A DNA stretch of 26,503 nucleotides from an uncultured Oscillospiraceae bacterium (GTDB taxonomy: Bacteria > Bacillota > Clostridia > Oscillospirales > Oscillospiraceae), in NCBI GenBank assembly GCA_947627085.1, contig CANQUO010000003.1, positions 1 through 26,503 on the forward strand, given 5' to 3'. Made by a program: the position numbers and the translations under genes. The notes under the pieces were generated by a model. That model made no database searches and was not told the origin of the DNA. It was given only the letters and a program-made list of their open reading frames with translations. Below, piece by piece: positions 15,170-22,673 of this stretch; the stretch's first letter is position 1; each line of letters starts with the position of its first letter.

Positions 15170-17290
15170 ATGGCAGGGAAAAATAAGCAGAAAATACTTA
15201 TCGTGGACGACTCCGAGATGAACAGGTCGATCCTGGCGGACATGCTGGGGGAGGAGTATGACATCGTGGAGGCGGAGGACGGCGTGCAGGCGGTGGGGAT
15301 ACTGTCGAAGCAGGCGTCCGAGCTGAGCCTGGTGCTGCTGGACATAGTGATGCCGAAGCTGGACGGCTTCGGGGTGCTGAGCGCCATGAACCAGAACGGC
15401 TGGATAATGGACGTGCCGGTGGTGATGGTCTCCGCCGAGTCGGGCTCGAAGCAGGTGGAGAGGGCGTATGAGCTGGGGGTCACGGATTTCATAAACAGGC
15501 CCTTCGACGCGCTCGTCGTGCGGCGGCGGGTGGTGAACACCATATTACTGTACGCCAAGCAGAAGCGGCTTATCGGCATGGTGGAGGACCAGATATACGA
15601 GACGGAGCAGAGAAGCTCGCTGATGATCGATATACTGAGCCACATCGTGGAGTTTAGGAACGGCGAGAGCGGACTGCACATACTGCACGTGCGGACGCTG
15701 ACGGCGATGCTTTTGGAGCTTATAGCGGCCAAGACGGACAGATACGGGCTGACGCCCAGGGAGATATCGCTTATTTCTACGGCGTCGGCGCTGCACGACG
15801 TGGGGAAGATAGCCATCGACGGGGCGATACTCAATAAGCCCGGGAGGCTGACGACGGAGGAATTTTCCGTCATGAAAACGCACACCACCGTTGGGGCGGA
15901 GATGCTCCAGGCGGCGGTGCCCGGGTGGATGACGGACGAGGAATACGAGATAATGAAGAGCCACACCACCGCCGGGGCGGATATGCTGGCGCGGCTCCCG
16001 GTCCAGCACGGGGAGGACCTGGTCAAGACGGCGTATGAGATATGCCGCTGGCACCACGAGCGCTGGGACGGCCGGGGGTACCCGGACGGGCTGCGCGGGG
16101 ACGAGATACCCATCGCCGCACAGGTGGTGAGCCTGGCGGACGTGTACGACGCGCTGACCAGCCCCCGGGTATATAAGCCGGCCATACCCCACGAAGAGGC
16201 GCTGAGGATGATACTGGACGGCCAGTGCGGGCAGTTCAACCCAATGCTCCTGGAGTGCATGACGGAGAACGCGGAGAAGATACGCACGGCCCTTGAGGGG
16301 GACGCGGCGGAGGAGATACAGCAGAGGAATTTGCGCAGTATCTCCGAGGAGGCCCTGAGAGGCGAGGGCGGAGCCGTCAGCGAGCGGACGCTGAGGCTTC
16401 TTGATTACGAGCGGATGAAGTATCACTTCTTCGCCGCCATGAGCGAGGAGATACAGTTCGAGTACACGGTGGCGCCGAGCATGGTGACGCTGTCGGCCTA
16501 CGGCTCAAAGACGCTGGGGCTGGAGGAGATATTCATGGACCCCCTCCACAGCGAAAAGCTCATAAGCCTGCTGGGCCGGGAGACGCTGGAGAAGATAGTC
16601 AACAGCCAGCACGACACCACCCCCGACGACAGCGACTCCACCATGGAGGTGCTGGTGCGTCTGGACGGGGAGAGCAGGTGGTTCCGGGTGATCACAAGGA
16701 GCGTGTGGTCGCGGGACCTGCCGCCCAAGTACATGGGGCTTTTAGGCAAGGCCATCGACATACACGAGGAGAAGATGAAGCTCCGGGAGCTGGAGAAAAA
16801 GGCGTCCTGCGACCCGCTGACGGGGCTCCTCAACCGGGCCAGCGCCAGGGAGCAGATAGAGAACAGGATGCTCGTCCACCCGGACGGACTTTTTGCCCTG
16901 CTGGAGATAGACATCGACGACTTCAAGCGGGTGAACGACGAGATGGGCCACATCTTCGGCGACCAGGTGCTCCAGGACCTGGCAAAACGCATGAAGCACT
17001 CGGTGAGAAATTCCGATATATGCTGTCGCGCCGGGGGAGAGGAATTTTTCATATTCCTGGAGTACAACACGGACATCGAGCGCACCATGGAGCGTATATT
17101 CAACAGCCTTTGCTTCGAGCACGAGGGACGTAAGGTCACCGTATCGGTGGGCGTGGCGCTGGGGAGCGAGGTTGGCCGAAAATTTGACGACCTTTACAAC
17201 GCGGCGGATATGGCGCTGTACGCCGCCAAGCACGCCGGGAAGAACAGGTTTTGCTTCTATGACGAGTCCATGAGCGACACGGTTAGCTGA
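15170..17290 (+). CDS. Response regulator with HD-GYP and GGDEF domains (c-di-GMP turnover)
   Basis: Cytoplasmic 706-residue protein. REC domain at about 7-125: acidic pocket D13/D14, phospho-acceptor D58 (LLDIVMPKLDG), but the conserved lysine before Pro-Phe is arginine (INRPF, R110). HD-GYP phosphodiesterase domain at about 155-370: H209-D210 in ALHDVGK, HHERWDGRGYPDGL at 295-308. A PAS-like segment at about 410-555. GGDEF domain at about 562-702: DPLTGLLNR, intact GGEEF at 622-626, and an inhibitory I-site RNSD at 613-616. Both enzymatic activities look intact. The segment EEFSVMKTHTTVGAEML is duplicated 27 residues later as EEYEIMKSHTTAGADML, so a conserved metal-ligand histidine occurs twice (H238 and H265). 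ATG at 15170 is preferred (AGGGAAAGG upstream) over an in-frame GTG at 15131. Phosphate likely arrives through the Hpt and kinase downstream. Confidence 0.93.
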   Translation: MAGKNKQKILIVDDSEMNRSILADMLGEEYDIVEAEDGVQAVGILSKQASELSLVLLDIVMPKLDGFGVLSAMNQNGWIMDVPVVMVSAESGSKQVERAYELGVTDFINRPFDALVVRRRVVNTILLYAKQKRLIGMVEDQIYETEQRSSLMIDILSHIVEFRNGESGLHILHVRTLTAMLLELIAAKTDRYGLTPREISLISTASALHDVGKIAIDGAILNKPGRLTTEEFSVMKTHTTVGAEMLQAAVPGWMTDEEYEIMKSHTTAGADMLARLPVQHGEDLVKTAYEICRWHHERWDGRGYPDGLRGDEIPIAAQVVSLADVYDALTSPRVYKPAIPHEEALRMILDGQCGQFNPMLLECMTENAEKIRTALEGDAAEEIQQRNLRSISEEALRGEGGAVSERTLRLLDYERMKYHFFAAMSEEIQFEYTVAPSMVTLSAYGSKTLGLEEIFMDPLHSEKLISLLGRETLEKIVNSQHDTTPDDSDSTMEVLVRLDGESRWFRVITRSVWSRDLPPKYMGLLGKAIDIHEEKMKLRELEKKASCDPLTGLLNRASAREQIENRMLVHPDGLFALLEIDIDDFKRVNDEMGHIFGDQVLQDLAKRMKHSVRNSDICCRAGGEEFFIFLEYNTDIERTMERIFNSLCFEHEGRKVTVSVGVALGSEVGRKFDDLYNAADMALYAAKHAGKNRFCFYDESMSDTVS

Positions 17291-17303
17291 AAGGAGAACG
17301 GAA

Positions 17304-17660
17304 ATGACATTACGCGACTGCTACGCCGCCCTGGGAGGGGACTACGACGAGGTCATAGCACGGCTTCGCAGTGAGAGGCTGGTCCAGAAGTTCGTGCTGA
17401 AATTTATGGACGACGGGAGCTTCGAGGCGCTGGTCAGGGCCGTGGGGGAGAAAAATCAGGAGGAGGCCTTCCGGGCGGCCCACACAATAAAGGGGATGTG
17501 CCAGAATTTGAGCTTCACCACCCTTGGCAGGTCTGCGGACGAGCTCACCGAGGCGCTTCGCAACGGGTGGAGCGACGAGGCCCCCGCGCTTTTGGAGAAG
17601 GTCAGCGCGGATTACGCCCGGGTGGCCGGGGCCATCGGGGAGCTGAAGGCGTCGCTGTGA
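17304..17660 (+). CDS. Histidine phosphotransfer (Hpt) protein
   Basis: A 118-residue helical protein carrying the Hpt signature AAHTIKGMCQNLSFTTLG, with H60 as the phospho-accepting histidine. It shuttles phosphate between receiver domains. It has a good ribosome site (AAAGGAG) and lies 13 bases after the REC-HD-GYP-GGDEF gene and 22 bases before the hybrid kinase, which has two receivers but no Hpt of its own. This makes it the missing link of a local phosphorelay. The small size and lack of other domains fit a dedicated shuttle. Confidence 0.92.
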   Translation: MTLRDCYAALGGDYDEVIARLRSERLVQKFVLKFMDDGSFEALVRAVGEKNQEEAFRAAHTIKGMCQNLSFTTLGRSADELTEALRNGWSDEAPALLEKVSADYARVAGAIGELKASL

Positions 17661-17682
17661 GGACCGGCACCACGGAAGGACG

Positions 17683-20247
17683 GTGAGTGAGATAGAAGAA
17701 AAAAAGGGAAAAACATGGGTGAAGGGCACGACGGCCACCGTGGCGCTCATCATAGCCATCGCGATAATGCTGGTCACCGCGTATCTGGCCATAAGCGGGA
17801 CGCTGGAAAAGCGGTCCCTGGGCCGCATGGAGGAGGGCGTCAACACCGTCATATCCGAGATACGCGCAAAGCTCGCCCGGGACAGCCGGATACTCAACGC
17901 CACGGCGGAGATAATATCCTCGGCGGACAATTATAACGAGGACGCGATGCTGGAGGTCATGGAGACCGTATCGCCGCTTTTGGAGACGATGAAGGTCCGC
18001 ATACTCCTGCCCGGGGACAGGGTGCTGACGGCCGGCGGGGCGGTGGACGCCTCAAAGATAGACGATCTGTCCTTCGAGGCGGAGTCGAAGCTGGGGGAGC
18101 ATATATCGAACCGGGTGTACAGCGTGAAGAACGGGAGCCCGGTGCTCCGGCACTTCGTGCCAATAATACAGGACGGCGAGACCGCCGCCATGCTCTACGG
18201 CGTGACGGTGCTGAAGGACCTGCCGCAGACCATAAACATCGACAATATATACAACGCCTCAGCCAACGTGTATATGGTGGACACGAAGAACGGGGATTTC
18301 CTGCTGGACACCGCCCACGAGGAGCTGGGGAACATGTCAGACTATGACGAGGGAGTAGAGACGAAGGGCGGCCTTGACTGGGACGGGTATATCGAGGACC
18401 TTCTCAATCTCAACACCGGCTACGTCATATATAAGCCACAAAGGTCCGGCGGCTGGGAGTATATGTACTACGCCCCGGCGGGGGTAAACGAGTGGGCCAT
18501 AGCCGTCTCCGTCCCGGAGAAGGAGGCGTTTGCCAGCGCCTTCGAGGTGCGGGATATATGCGTCGTACTGGCCGTGGTACTGGCCATAGCCATCGGCGTA
18601 TACTACTACATCGTGCGCCTTCAGGCCAAGCGGGCCACGGACTACGCGGTGGAGCGGGCGGTGCTGGAGGAAAAGCTCCACAAGGCCGAGGCCGCAGAGC
18701 GGGCCAAGACCACGTTCCTTTCCAATATGTCCCACGACATACGCACGCCCATGAACGCCATTATCGGCTTTACCACCCTGGCCGAGGCCAACGTGGAAAA
18801 TCCCGAGCGGGTGCAGGAGTATCTGAGAAAGATAATGAGCTCCTCAAACCACCTGCTGAGCCTCATAAACGACGTGCTGGACATGAGCCGCATCGAGTCG
18901 GGCAAGCTGAACATAGAGGAGAAGGAGTGCTCCATCTCGGATATCTTCCGGGATATGCGCAATATCATCCAGACGCAGATGCAGTCCAAGCAGCTCAGCT
19001 TCTTCATGGACACCATGGACGTTATCGACGAGGACATATACTGCGACAAGCTCCATGTGAACCAGGTGCTTCTGAACCTTTTGTCCAACGCGATAAAGTT
19101 CACGCCGCCGGGCGGCGCGGTGTCGCTGACCATCCGCCAGAGGCCGAACGCGCCCAAGGGCTACGGCTCCTACGAGATACGGGTACGGGACACGGGCATC
19201 GGCATGAGCCAGGAGTTTGCCAAGCACATCTTCGAGCCCTTTGAGCGGGAGCGAAATTCCACGGTCTCCGGCATACAGGGCACGGGCCTGGGAATGGCCA
19301 TCACGAAGAGCATCGTGGACGCCATGGGCGGCACCATAGAGCTCCAGACCGAGCAGGGCAAGGGCACGGAGTTCATAATCGACCTGGACTTCCGGCTCCA
19401 GTCGGAGACGAAGCGGGTGGAGACCATCCGGGAGCTCATGGGCCTTCGGGCGCTGGTGGTGGACGACAGTTTCGCCACCTGCGACTCGGTGACGAAGATG
19501 CTGACCCAGATAGGCATGCGGGCCGAGTGGACCCTCCACGGCAAGGAGGCGGTCCTGAGGGCCCGCCAGGCCGTGGAGATGGGCGACAGGTTCTACGCCT
19601 ATATTATCGACTGGCTGCTGCCGGACCTGTCGGGCCTGGAGGTCGTGCGCCAGGTCCGGGACGTGGTCGGGGACGAGGCGCCGATAATCATCGTCACCGC
19701 CTACGACTGGACGCCCTTTGAGGAGGAGGCCAGAAAGGCCGGGGTCACGGCGTTTTGCAACAAGCCCATATTCCTCTCGGAGCTCCGGGACACGCTCATC
19801 GCCGCTCTTGGTAAGGTGGAGCTTGACGACCGGGCAATCCCGTCCGCCATGGACGTGGCCAGGAAGCTCCGGGGCACGAAGCTCCTTCTGGTGGAGGACA
19901 ACGAGCTCAACCGGGAGATCGCCCAGGAGCTTTTGGAGGAGGCGGGATTTGAGGTGGACACCGCCAGCGACGGCACCGAGGCCGTGGAGCGGGTGAGAAG
20001 CTCAGACCCGAGCCGCTACTCACTTATCCTCATGGATATCCAGATGCCCAAGATGAACGGCTACGAGGCCACCCGGGCCATCCGGGCGATGCCGGAGTGG
20101 AGGGAAATACCCATCGTCGCCATGACGGCCAACGCCTTTGAGGAGGACCGCAGGGCCGCCCTGGAGGCCGGTATGAACGACCACGTGGCCAAGCCCATAG
20201 ACGTGGACAGGCTGATGAACGTCATAGACAGCCTTATCGAGAAATAG
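17683..20247 (+). CDS. Membrane hybrid sensor histidine kinase with two receiver domains
   Basis: An 854-residue sensor. Order: TM1 about 19-38, extracellular sensor about 40-288 (alternating strands and helices, possibly Cache-like), TM2 about 291-312, linker coiled coil, HisKA with H351 (NMSHDIRTPMNAIIGF), HATPase with NLLSNAIKF (N box), DTGIGMS and GTGLGMAI (G boxes), REC1 about 585-710 with phospho-aspartate D643 (IIDWLLPDLSG), REC2 about 730-850 with D785 (LMDIQMPKMNGYEA) and the conserved lysine in AKPID. Start is a GTG at 17683 with GGAAGGA only 2 bases upstream, so the exact start is uncertain. No C-terminal Hpt is present; the Hpt gene immediately upstream supplies it. A strong terminator follows. 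The signal sensed is unknown. Confidence 0.93.
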   Translation: MSEIEEKKGKTWVKGTTATVALIIAIAIMLVTAYLAISGTLEKRSLGRMEEGVNTVISEIRAKLARDSRILNATAEIISSADNYNEDAMLEVMETVSPLLETMKVRILLPGDRVLTAGGAVDASKIDDLSFEAESKLGEHISNRVYSVKNGSPVLRHFVPIIQDGETAAMLYGVTVLKDLPQTINIDNIYNASANVYMVDTKNGDFLLDTAHEELGNMSDYDEGVETKGGLDWDGYIEDLLNLNTGYVIYKPQRSGGWEYMYYAPAGVNEWAIAVSVPEKEAFASAFEVRDICVVLAVVLAIAIGVYYYIVRLQAKRATDYAVERAVLEEKLHKAEAAERAKTTFLSNMSHDIRTPMNAIIGFTTLAEANVENPERVQEYLRKIMSSSNHLLSLINDVLDMSRIESGKLNIEEKECSISDIFRDMRNIIQTQMQSKQLSFFMDTMDVIDEDIYCDKLHVNQVLLNLLSNAIKFTPPGGAVSLTIRQRPNAPKGYGSYEIRVRDTGIGMSQEFAKHIFEPFERERNSTVSGIQGTGLGMAITKSIVDAMGGTIELQTEQGKGTEFIIDLDFRLQSETKRVETIRELMGLRALVVDDSFATCDSVTKMLTQIGMRAEWTLHGKEAVLRARQAVEMGDRFYAYIIDWLLPDLSGLEVVRQVRDVVGDEAPIIIVTAYDWTPFEEEARKAGVTAFCNKPIFLSELRDTLIAALGKVELDDRAIPSAMDVARKLRGTKLLLVEDNELNREIAQELLEEAGFEVDTASDGTEAVERVRSSDPSRYSLILMDIQMPKMNGYEATRAIRAMPEWREIPIVAMTANAFEEDRRAALEAGMNDHVAKPIDVDRLMNVIDSLIEK

Positions 20248-20251
20248 ACCG

Positions 20252-20284
20252 AAAAAGCCGCCCGAGACGATCGGGCGGCTTTTT
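20252..20284 (+). terminator. Intrinsic terminator after the signalling operon
   Basis: Perfect 14-base arms AAAAAGCCGCCCGA and TCGGGCGGCTTTTT around a 5-base loop, starting 4 bases after the kinase stop codon. The A-run before and T-run after the stem mean it could work in both directions. Confidence 0.95.
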
Positions 20285-20347
20285 GGAATCCATCAAAAAA
20301 TGGAAGGCGAAAATCGTGGTCAAAATGCTGAAAATGATATTGGGGTG

Positions 20348-20376
20348 TTGACTTACATTAAGCAATATGTTATATT
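20348..20376 (+). promoter_or_regulatory. Extended -10 sigma-A promoter for the non-coding RNA
   Basis: TTGACT at 20348-20353, a 17-base spacer, and TATATT at 20371-20376 preceded by TG at 20368-20369 (extended -10). Initiation is predicted near 20383. The next protein gene on this strand is about 2 kb away, so the promoter serves the RNA at 20383-20641. Confidence 0.85.
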
Positions 20377-20382
20377 GTAATC

Positions 20383-20641
20383 ACAGCAAAGGAGGAGGTT
20401 CCGATGTACAGTTGAGGACCCGCCAGAGCTCATCAAGGCGGAAATACGATCCCTTAAAGTCAGACCCGGAGCACAGAACGCAGCACCGTTGGCGGAGGTT
20501 ACCGCAGTGTAGTTAGCTGGTCAGGCTGAGTGAAGAGATAAGACCCAGAGGGAATCCGGAAGGAGTATTCGAACTTGATAATTGAACACGTGGCGTAGCC
20601 CCGCAATCGCGTTTTGGACGGTTGCGGGGCGATTGCTTTTT
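20383..20641 (+). ncRNA. Candidate structured non-coding RNA, ~255 nt
   Basis: Free-standing transcription unit with its own near-consensus promoter and terminator but no credible protein frame. Local stems can be drawn: CCGCC/GGCGG (20420-20441), GCGG/CCGC (20493-20507), CTGGTC/GACCCAG (20518-20548) and GAAT/ATTC (20555-20572). The 5' end carries AAAGGAGGAGG (20388-20398) followed by ATGTACAGTTGA (20404-20415), a well-placed ribosome site with a three-codon frame. It lacks the hallmark sequences of 6S, tmRNA, RNase P RNA or SRP RNA as I know them. A raiA-motif (ARRPOF) RNA, common in Clostridia and of similar size, is one possibility that I cannot confirm from memory. Confidence 0.72.
20598..20641 (+). 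terminator. Terminator of the non-coding RNA, with two competing hairpins
   Basis: Hairpin 1 pairs GCCCCGCAATCG (20598-20609) with CGGTTGCGGGGC (20619-20630). Hairpin 2 pairs GCAATCGC (20603-20610) with GCGATTGC (20629-20636) and directly abuts the T-run TTTTT. They share bases, so only one can form at a time. Confidence 0.85.
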
Positions 20642-20668
20642 GCCTCAACTCCCGTTGTTTCTAAAGGG

Positions 20669-22021
20669 CTACTGTTCCAACAACCGGGCACCGCTTCTTT
20701 CAATGCAAACAACAAGAACGCACAAATATATCAGAACAGCAATTTCAGCAAGTGAATGATAGATATTCACCTCCAAATATCCCGTTTGTGTACGCAGAAG
20801 CATTTCGATTCCACCGAGTACGGCCAAACTGATAATTGCGGCGAGATTAGATTTTCTTATTGTTTTATCTTTGATAAGCGCAATAATGATCAAAGAAACG
20901 CCGATCATATTGGCTATACTTGACAGGTCTTGAACAATCGTTTTTGCGGTGGATAAAAAGTATGTGATAGTATAGGCGTCATACTCTATCATTTCACGCA
21001 AAAACAAGCTTGTGATCCCGCTCCATACCTGCCCGATAAAAAACGCCGATGTTTCACTCAAAAGAATTGTAAGGCACCCGGCAGATAATAATTTGTTATA
21101 CTTGACTTTTAGATACTCGTAACTGAAATACGTTAAGAATATCAACAAAGCAAAATCAATATAAAATGCCAAAGAGGACGCGGCGGAAACGGTCTGCATC
21201 GCTTGCGCCTGTGAGATTGCGAGCGAATCTGCGAGCATTGCTGTAAACGTATAAACAGCATATAAAAATACCGTTATCCCCAACGAAATAGCCGTTGATC
21301 TTGACAGCCACCGTGTGCTGTTATAGCTCATTTTTTCCAAAAAGGAATAAAGCAAATATAGCAGAGAAAATTTGAGCAAAACGATCATATATAACCCAAC
21401 AATTTGAAAAATATGTTGGATCAATATGACCTGGTCAAGTTCTTTTATGGCAACAAGCAAAGTAAACGAAAGCGTAGAAACAGCAAAAAGACACGAGATA
21501 TAGATCGCGAGCTTACCGATATTTTTGAACACACTCTTGCAATAGTGTTCGTTTTCCATAATGGAATAATTGAAATAAATATCGTTACGCCTAAATCCAT
21601 ATATCACATATATGCCTACGACAAAGGAAAGGACAAGAAGGATACGGTCAAACTCGCCGTCGGTATAATTGTTCGGAAGGCCAATGTGTAATACGATGGG
21701 CAAGAAAAACGCAAAAACAACAGTTACTATTTTTATGAGGATCGATGACGCTTTGTTATAAAAACAACATTCCTCAAATATCGTCCGTTCATCCTTGGGG
21801 TATATTTTGCTTCGGGTAAAACCGATCAGTAAGCATACCGATCCCACAAAAATAATTACCGCCTCCAAAATAACAAGGCACAGATATTTGCTTTGATCTG
21901 TATTCTTTAGAATATTCGTCAAACGAATCGCTCCAAGCACAACAGATATGATTACTGACAATATGATGGCATTTCTTGAAATCCTACCTTTTGCCTTTTC
22001 AATTCTTTCGTCGTAAAACAT
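20669..22021 (-). CDS. Multi-spanning membrane protein of unknown function
   Basis: A 450-residue, strongly hydrophobic protein with roughly ten to twelve predicted membrane segments, for example about 18-37, 46-66, 95-115, 127-146, 170-192, 200-225, 244-265, 280-302, 312-335, 375-395, 402-418 and 428-447. I do not recognise a family or catalytic motif. It is AT-rich compared with the pilus region. Translation starts 3 bases after the stop of the XRE regulator upstream and its ribosome site GGAAGGAG overlaps the end of that gene, so the two are coupled. An XRE repressor paired with a membrane protein is a common Firmicutes arrangement. The 3' end faces the non-coding RNA terminator. Confidence 0.8.
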   Translation of the reverse strand: MFYDERIEKAKGRISRNAIILSVIISVVLGAIRLTNILKNTDQSKYLCLVILEAVIIFVGSVCLLIGFTRSKIYPKDERTIFEECCFYNKASSILIKIVTVVFAFFLPIVLHIGLPNNYTDGEFDRILLVLSFVVGIYVIYGFRRNDIYFNYSIMENEHYCKSVFKNIGKLAIYISCLFAVSTLSFTLLVAIKELDQVILIQHIFQIVGLYMIVLLKFSLLYLLYSFLEKMSYNSTRWLSRSTAISLGITVFLYAVYTFTAMLADSLAISQAQAMQTVSAASSLAFYIDFALLIFLTYFSYEYLKVKYNKLLSAGCLTILLSETSAFFIGQVWSGITSLFLREMIEYDAYTITYFLSTAKTIVQDLSSIANMIGVSLIIIALIKDKTIRKSNLAAIISLAVLGGIEMLLRTQTGYLEVNIYHSLAEIAVLIYLCVLVVCIERSGARLLEQ

Positions 22022-22024
22022 ATG

Positions 22025-22216
22025 TTACTCCTTCCAAAACAGATCATTCAGCGTTACATCAAGCTCTTTGCAGATCTTTATACACAGTCTGATAGTCGGA
22101 TTATACGCATCGTTTTCAATCATATTGATAGTTTGCCTTGATACGCCAATTCTTTTTGCAAGCTCGGTTTGCGAGAGATTTTTCGCAAGCCGGGCTTGTT
22201 TTAATCCTTCATTCAT
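22025..22216 (-). CDS. XRE-family HTH transcriptional regulator (short, 63 residues)
   Basis: Compact DNA-binding protein consisting only of the helix-turn-helix fold: LKQARLAKNLSQTELAKRIG, VSRQTINMIENDAYNPTI, then the short tail ending DVTLNDLFWKE. This is the well-known short Cro/CI-like class. The start ATG has GGAGAG upstream. It is the first gene of a two-gene operon with the membrane protein. Its promoter carries two copies of an 18-base palindrome (22229-22246 and 22275-22292) placed on the -35 and just downstream of the -10, which suggests autorepression. Confidence 0.92.
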   Translation of the reverse strand: MNEGLKQARLAKNLSQTELAKRIGVSRQTINMIENDAYNPTIRLCIKICKELDVTLNDLFWKE

Positions 22217-22228
22217 TGTAACTCTCCG

Positions 22229-22292
22229 TGTCGATTATATTTGACAACCTCATTATAGCACTATGCAGGTTAACTGTCAATTATATTTGACA
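22229..22292 (-). promoter_or_regulatory. Consensus promoter of the XRE operon with two palindromic operators
   Basis: On the minus strand: TTGACA (22280-22275), 17-base spacer, TATAAT (22257-22252). Both hexamers are exact consensus. The palindrome TGTCRATTATATTTGACA (arms TGTCAA/TTGACA) occurs at 22275-22292, covering the -35, and at 22229-22246, just after the -10, 46 bases apart. A third half-site TTGACA at 22313-22318 is the -35 of the divergent sdpR promoter. Confidence 0.85.
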
Positions 22293-22312
22293 AATTTACT
22301 TGTGATTTTTAC

Positions 22313-22375
22313 TTGACAGGTGGGGGGGATTTGTGTTATTATACATTTAACATTTAGACTAAATGTTAAATGTAT
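22313..22375 (+). promoter_or_regulatory. sdpR promoter with a 35-bp palindromic operator
   Basis: TTGACA at 22313-22318 and TATTAT at 22337-22342 (18-base spacer, TG one base upstream of the -10). Directly over the -10 edge and start region is a palindrome with perfect 16-base arms, 22341-22356 and 22360-22375, core ACATTTAACATTTA/TAAATGTTAAATGT and a 3-base centre. This fits binding of the dimeric ArsR-type repressor encoded next. Confidence 0.85.
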
Positions 22376-22388
22376 TGGAGGTGGGGGA

Positions 22389-22673
22389 TTGGGCTTACAG
22401 GAGACGATGAGGGCTTTGGCGGACCCGACGAGGAGGGAGATACTGAATATGCTTAAGTCCGGGCGTATGGCGGCGGGGGAGATAGCGGACAGGTTCCCGG
22501 TGACGGGGGCCAGCATATCAAGACACCTGTCGGTACTGCGGGACGCGGGGCTTATACGGGATTGCAGAGAGGGGAAGTTCATCTACTATGAGCTCAACGC
22601 CTCGGTGCTTGAGGAGCTGATGCTGTGGATAACCGATTTGAGGGGAGGAAATGAAAATGATAAAAGAGAATAA
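22389..22673 (+). CDS. sdpR: ArsR-family repressor, SdpR-like
   Basis: A 94-residue winged-helix repressor: ETMRALADPTRREILNMLK, then EIADRFPVTGASISRHLSVL as the recognition helix region, then the wing GLIRDCREGKFIYYELN. No metal-binding cysteine motif is seen, as in SdpR-type members that respond to membrane titration by SdpI rather than to metals. The start is taken as TTG at 22389, 7 bases after GGAGG; an ATG at 22320 would lie upstream of the operator and of the predicted transcript. It overlaps the sdpI start, so the pair is one operon with an operator at 22341-22375 that points to autorepression. Confidence 0.88.
   Translation: MGLQETMRALADPTRREILNMLKSGRMAAGEIADRFPVTGASISRHLSVLRDAGLIRDCREGKFIYYELNASVLEELMLWITDLRGGNENDKRE

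Noticed and set aside
20383..20641. 6S RNA, tmRNA, RNase P RNA or SRP RNA
   Set aside because: The RNA lacks a tag frame and acceptor end, the RNase P core, the SRP GGUCAGGUCCGGAAGGAAGCAG-like loop, and the single long bulged hairpin expected of 6S.
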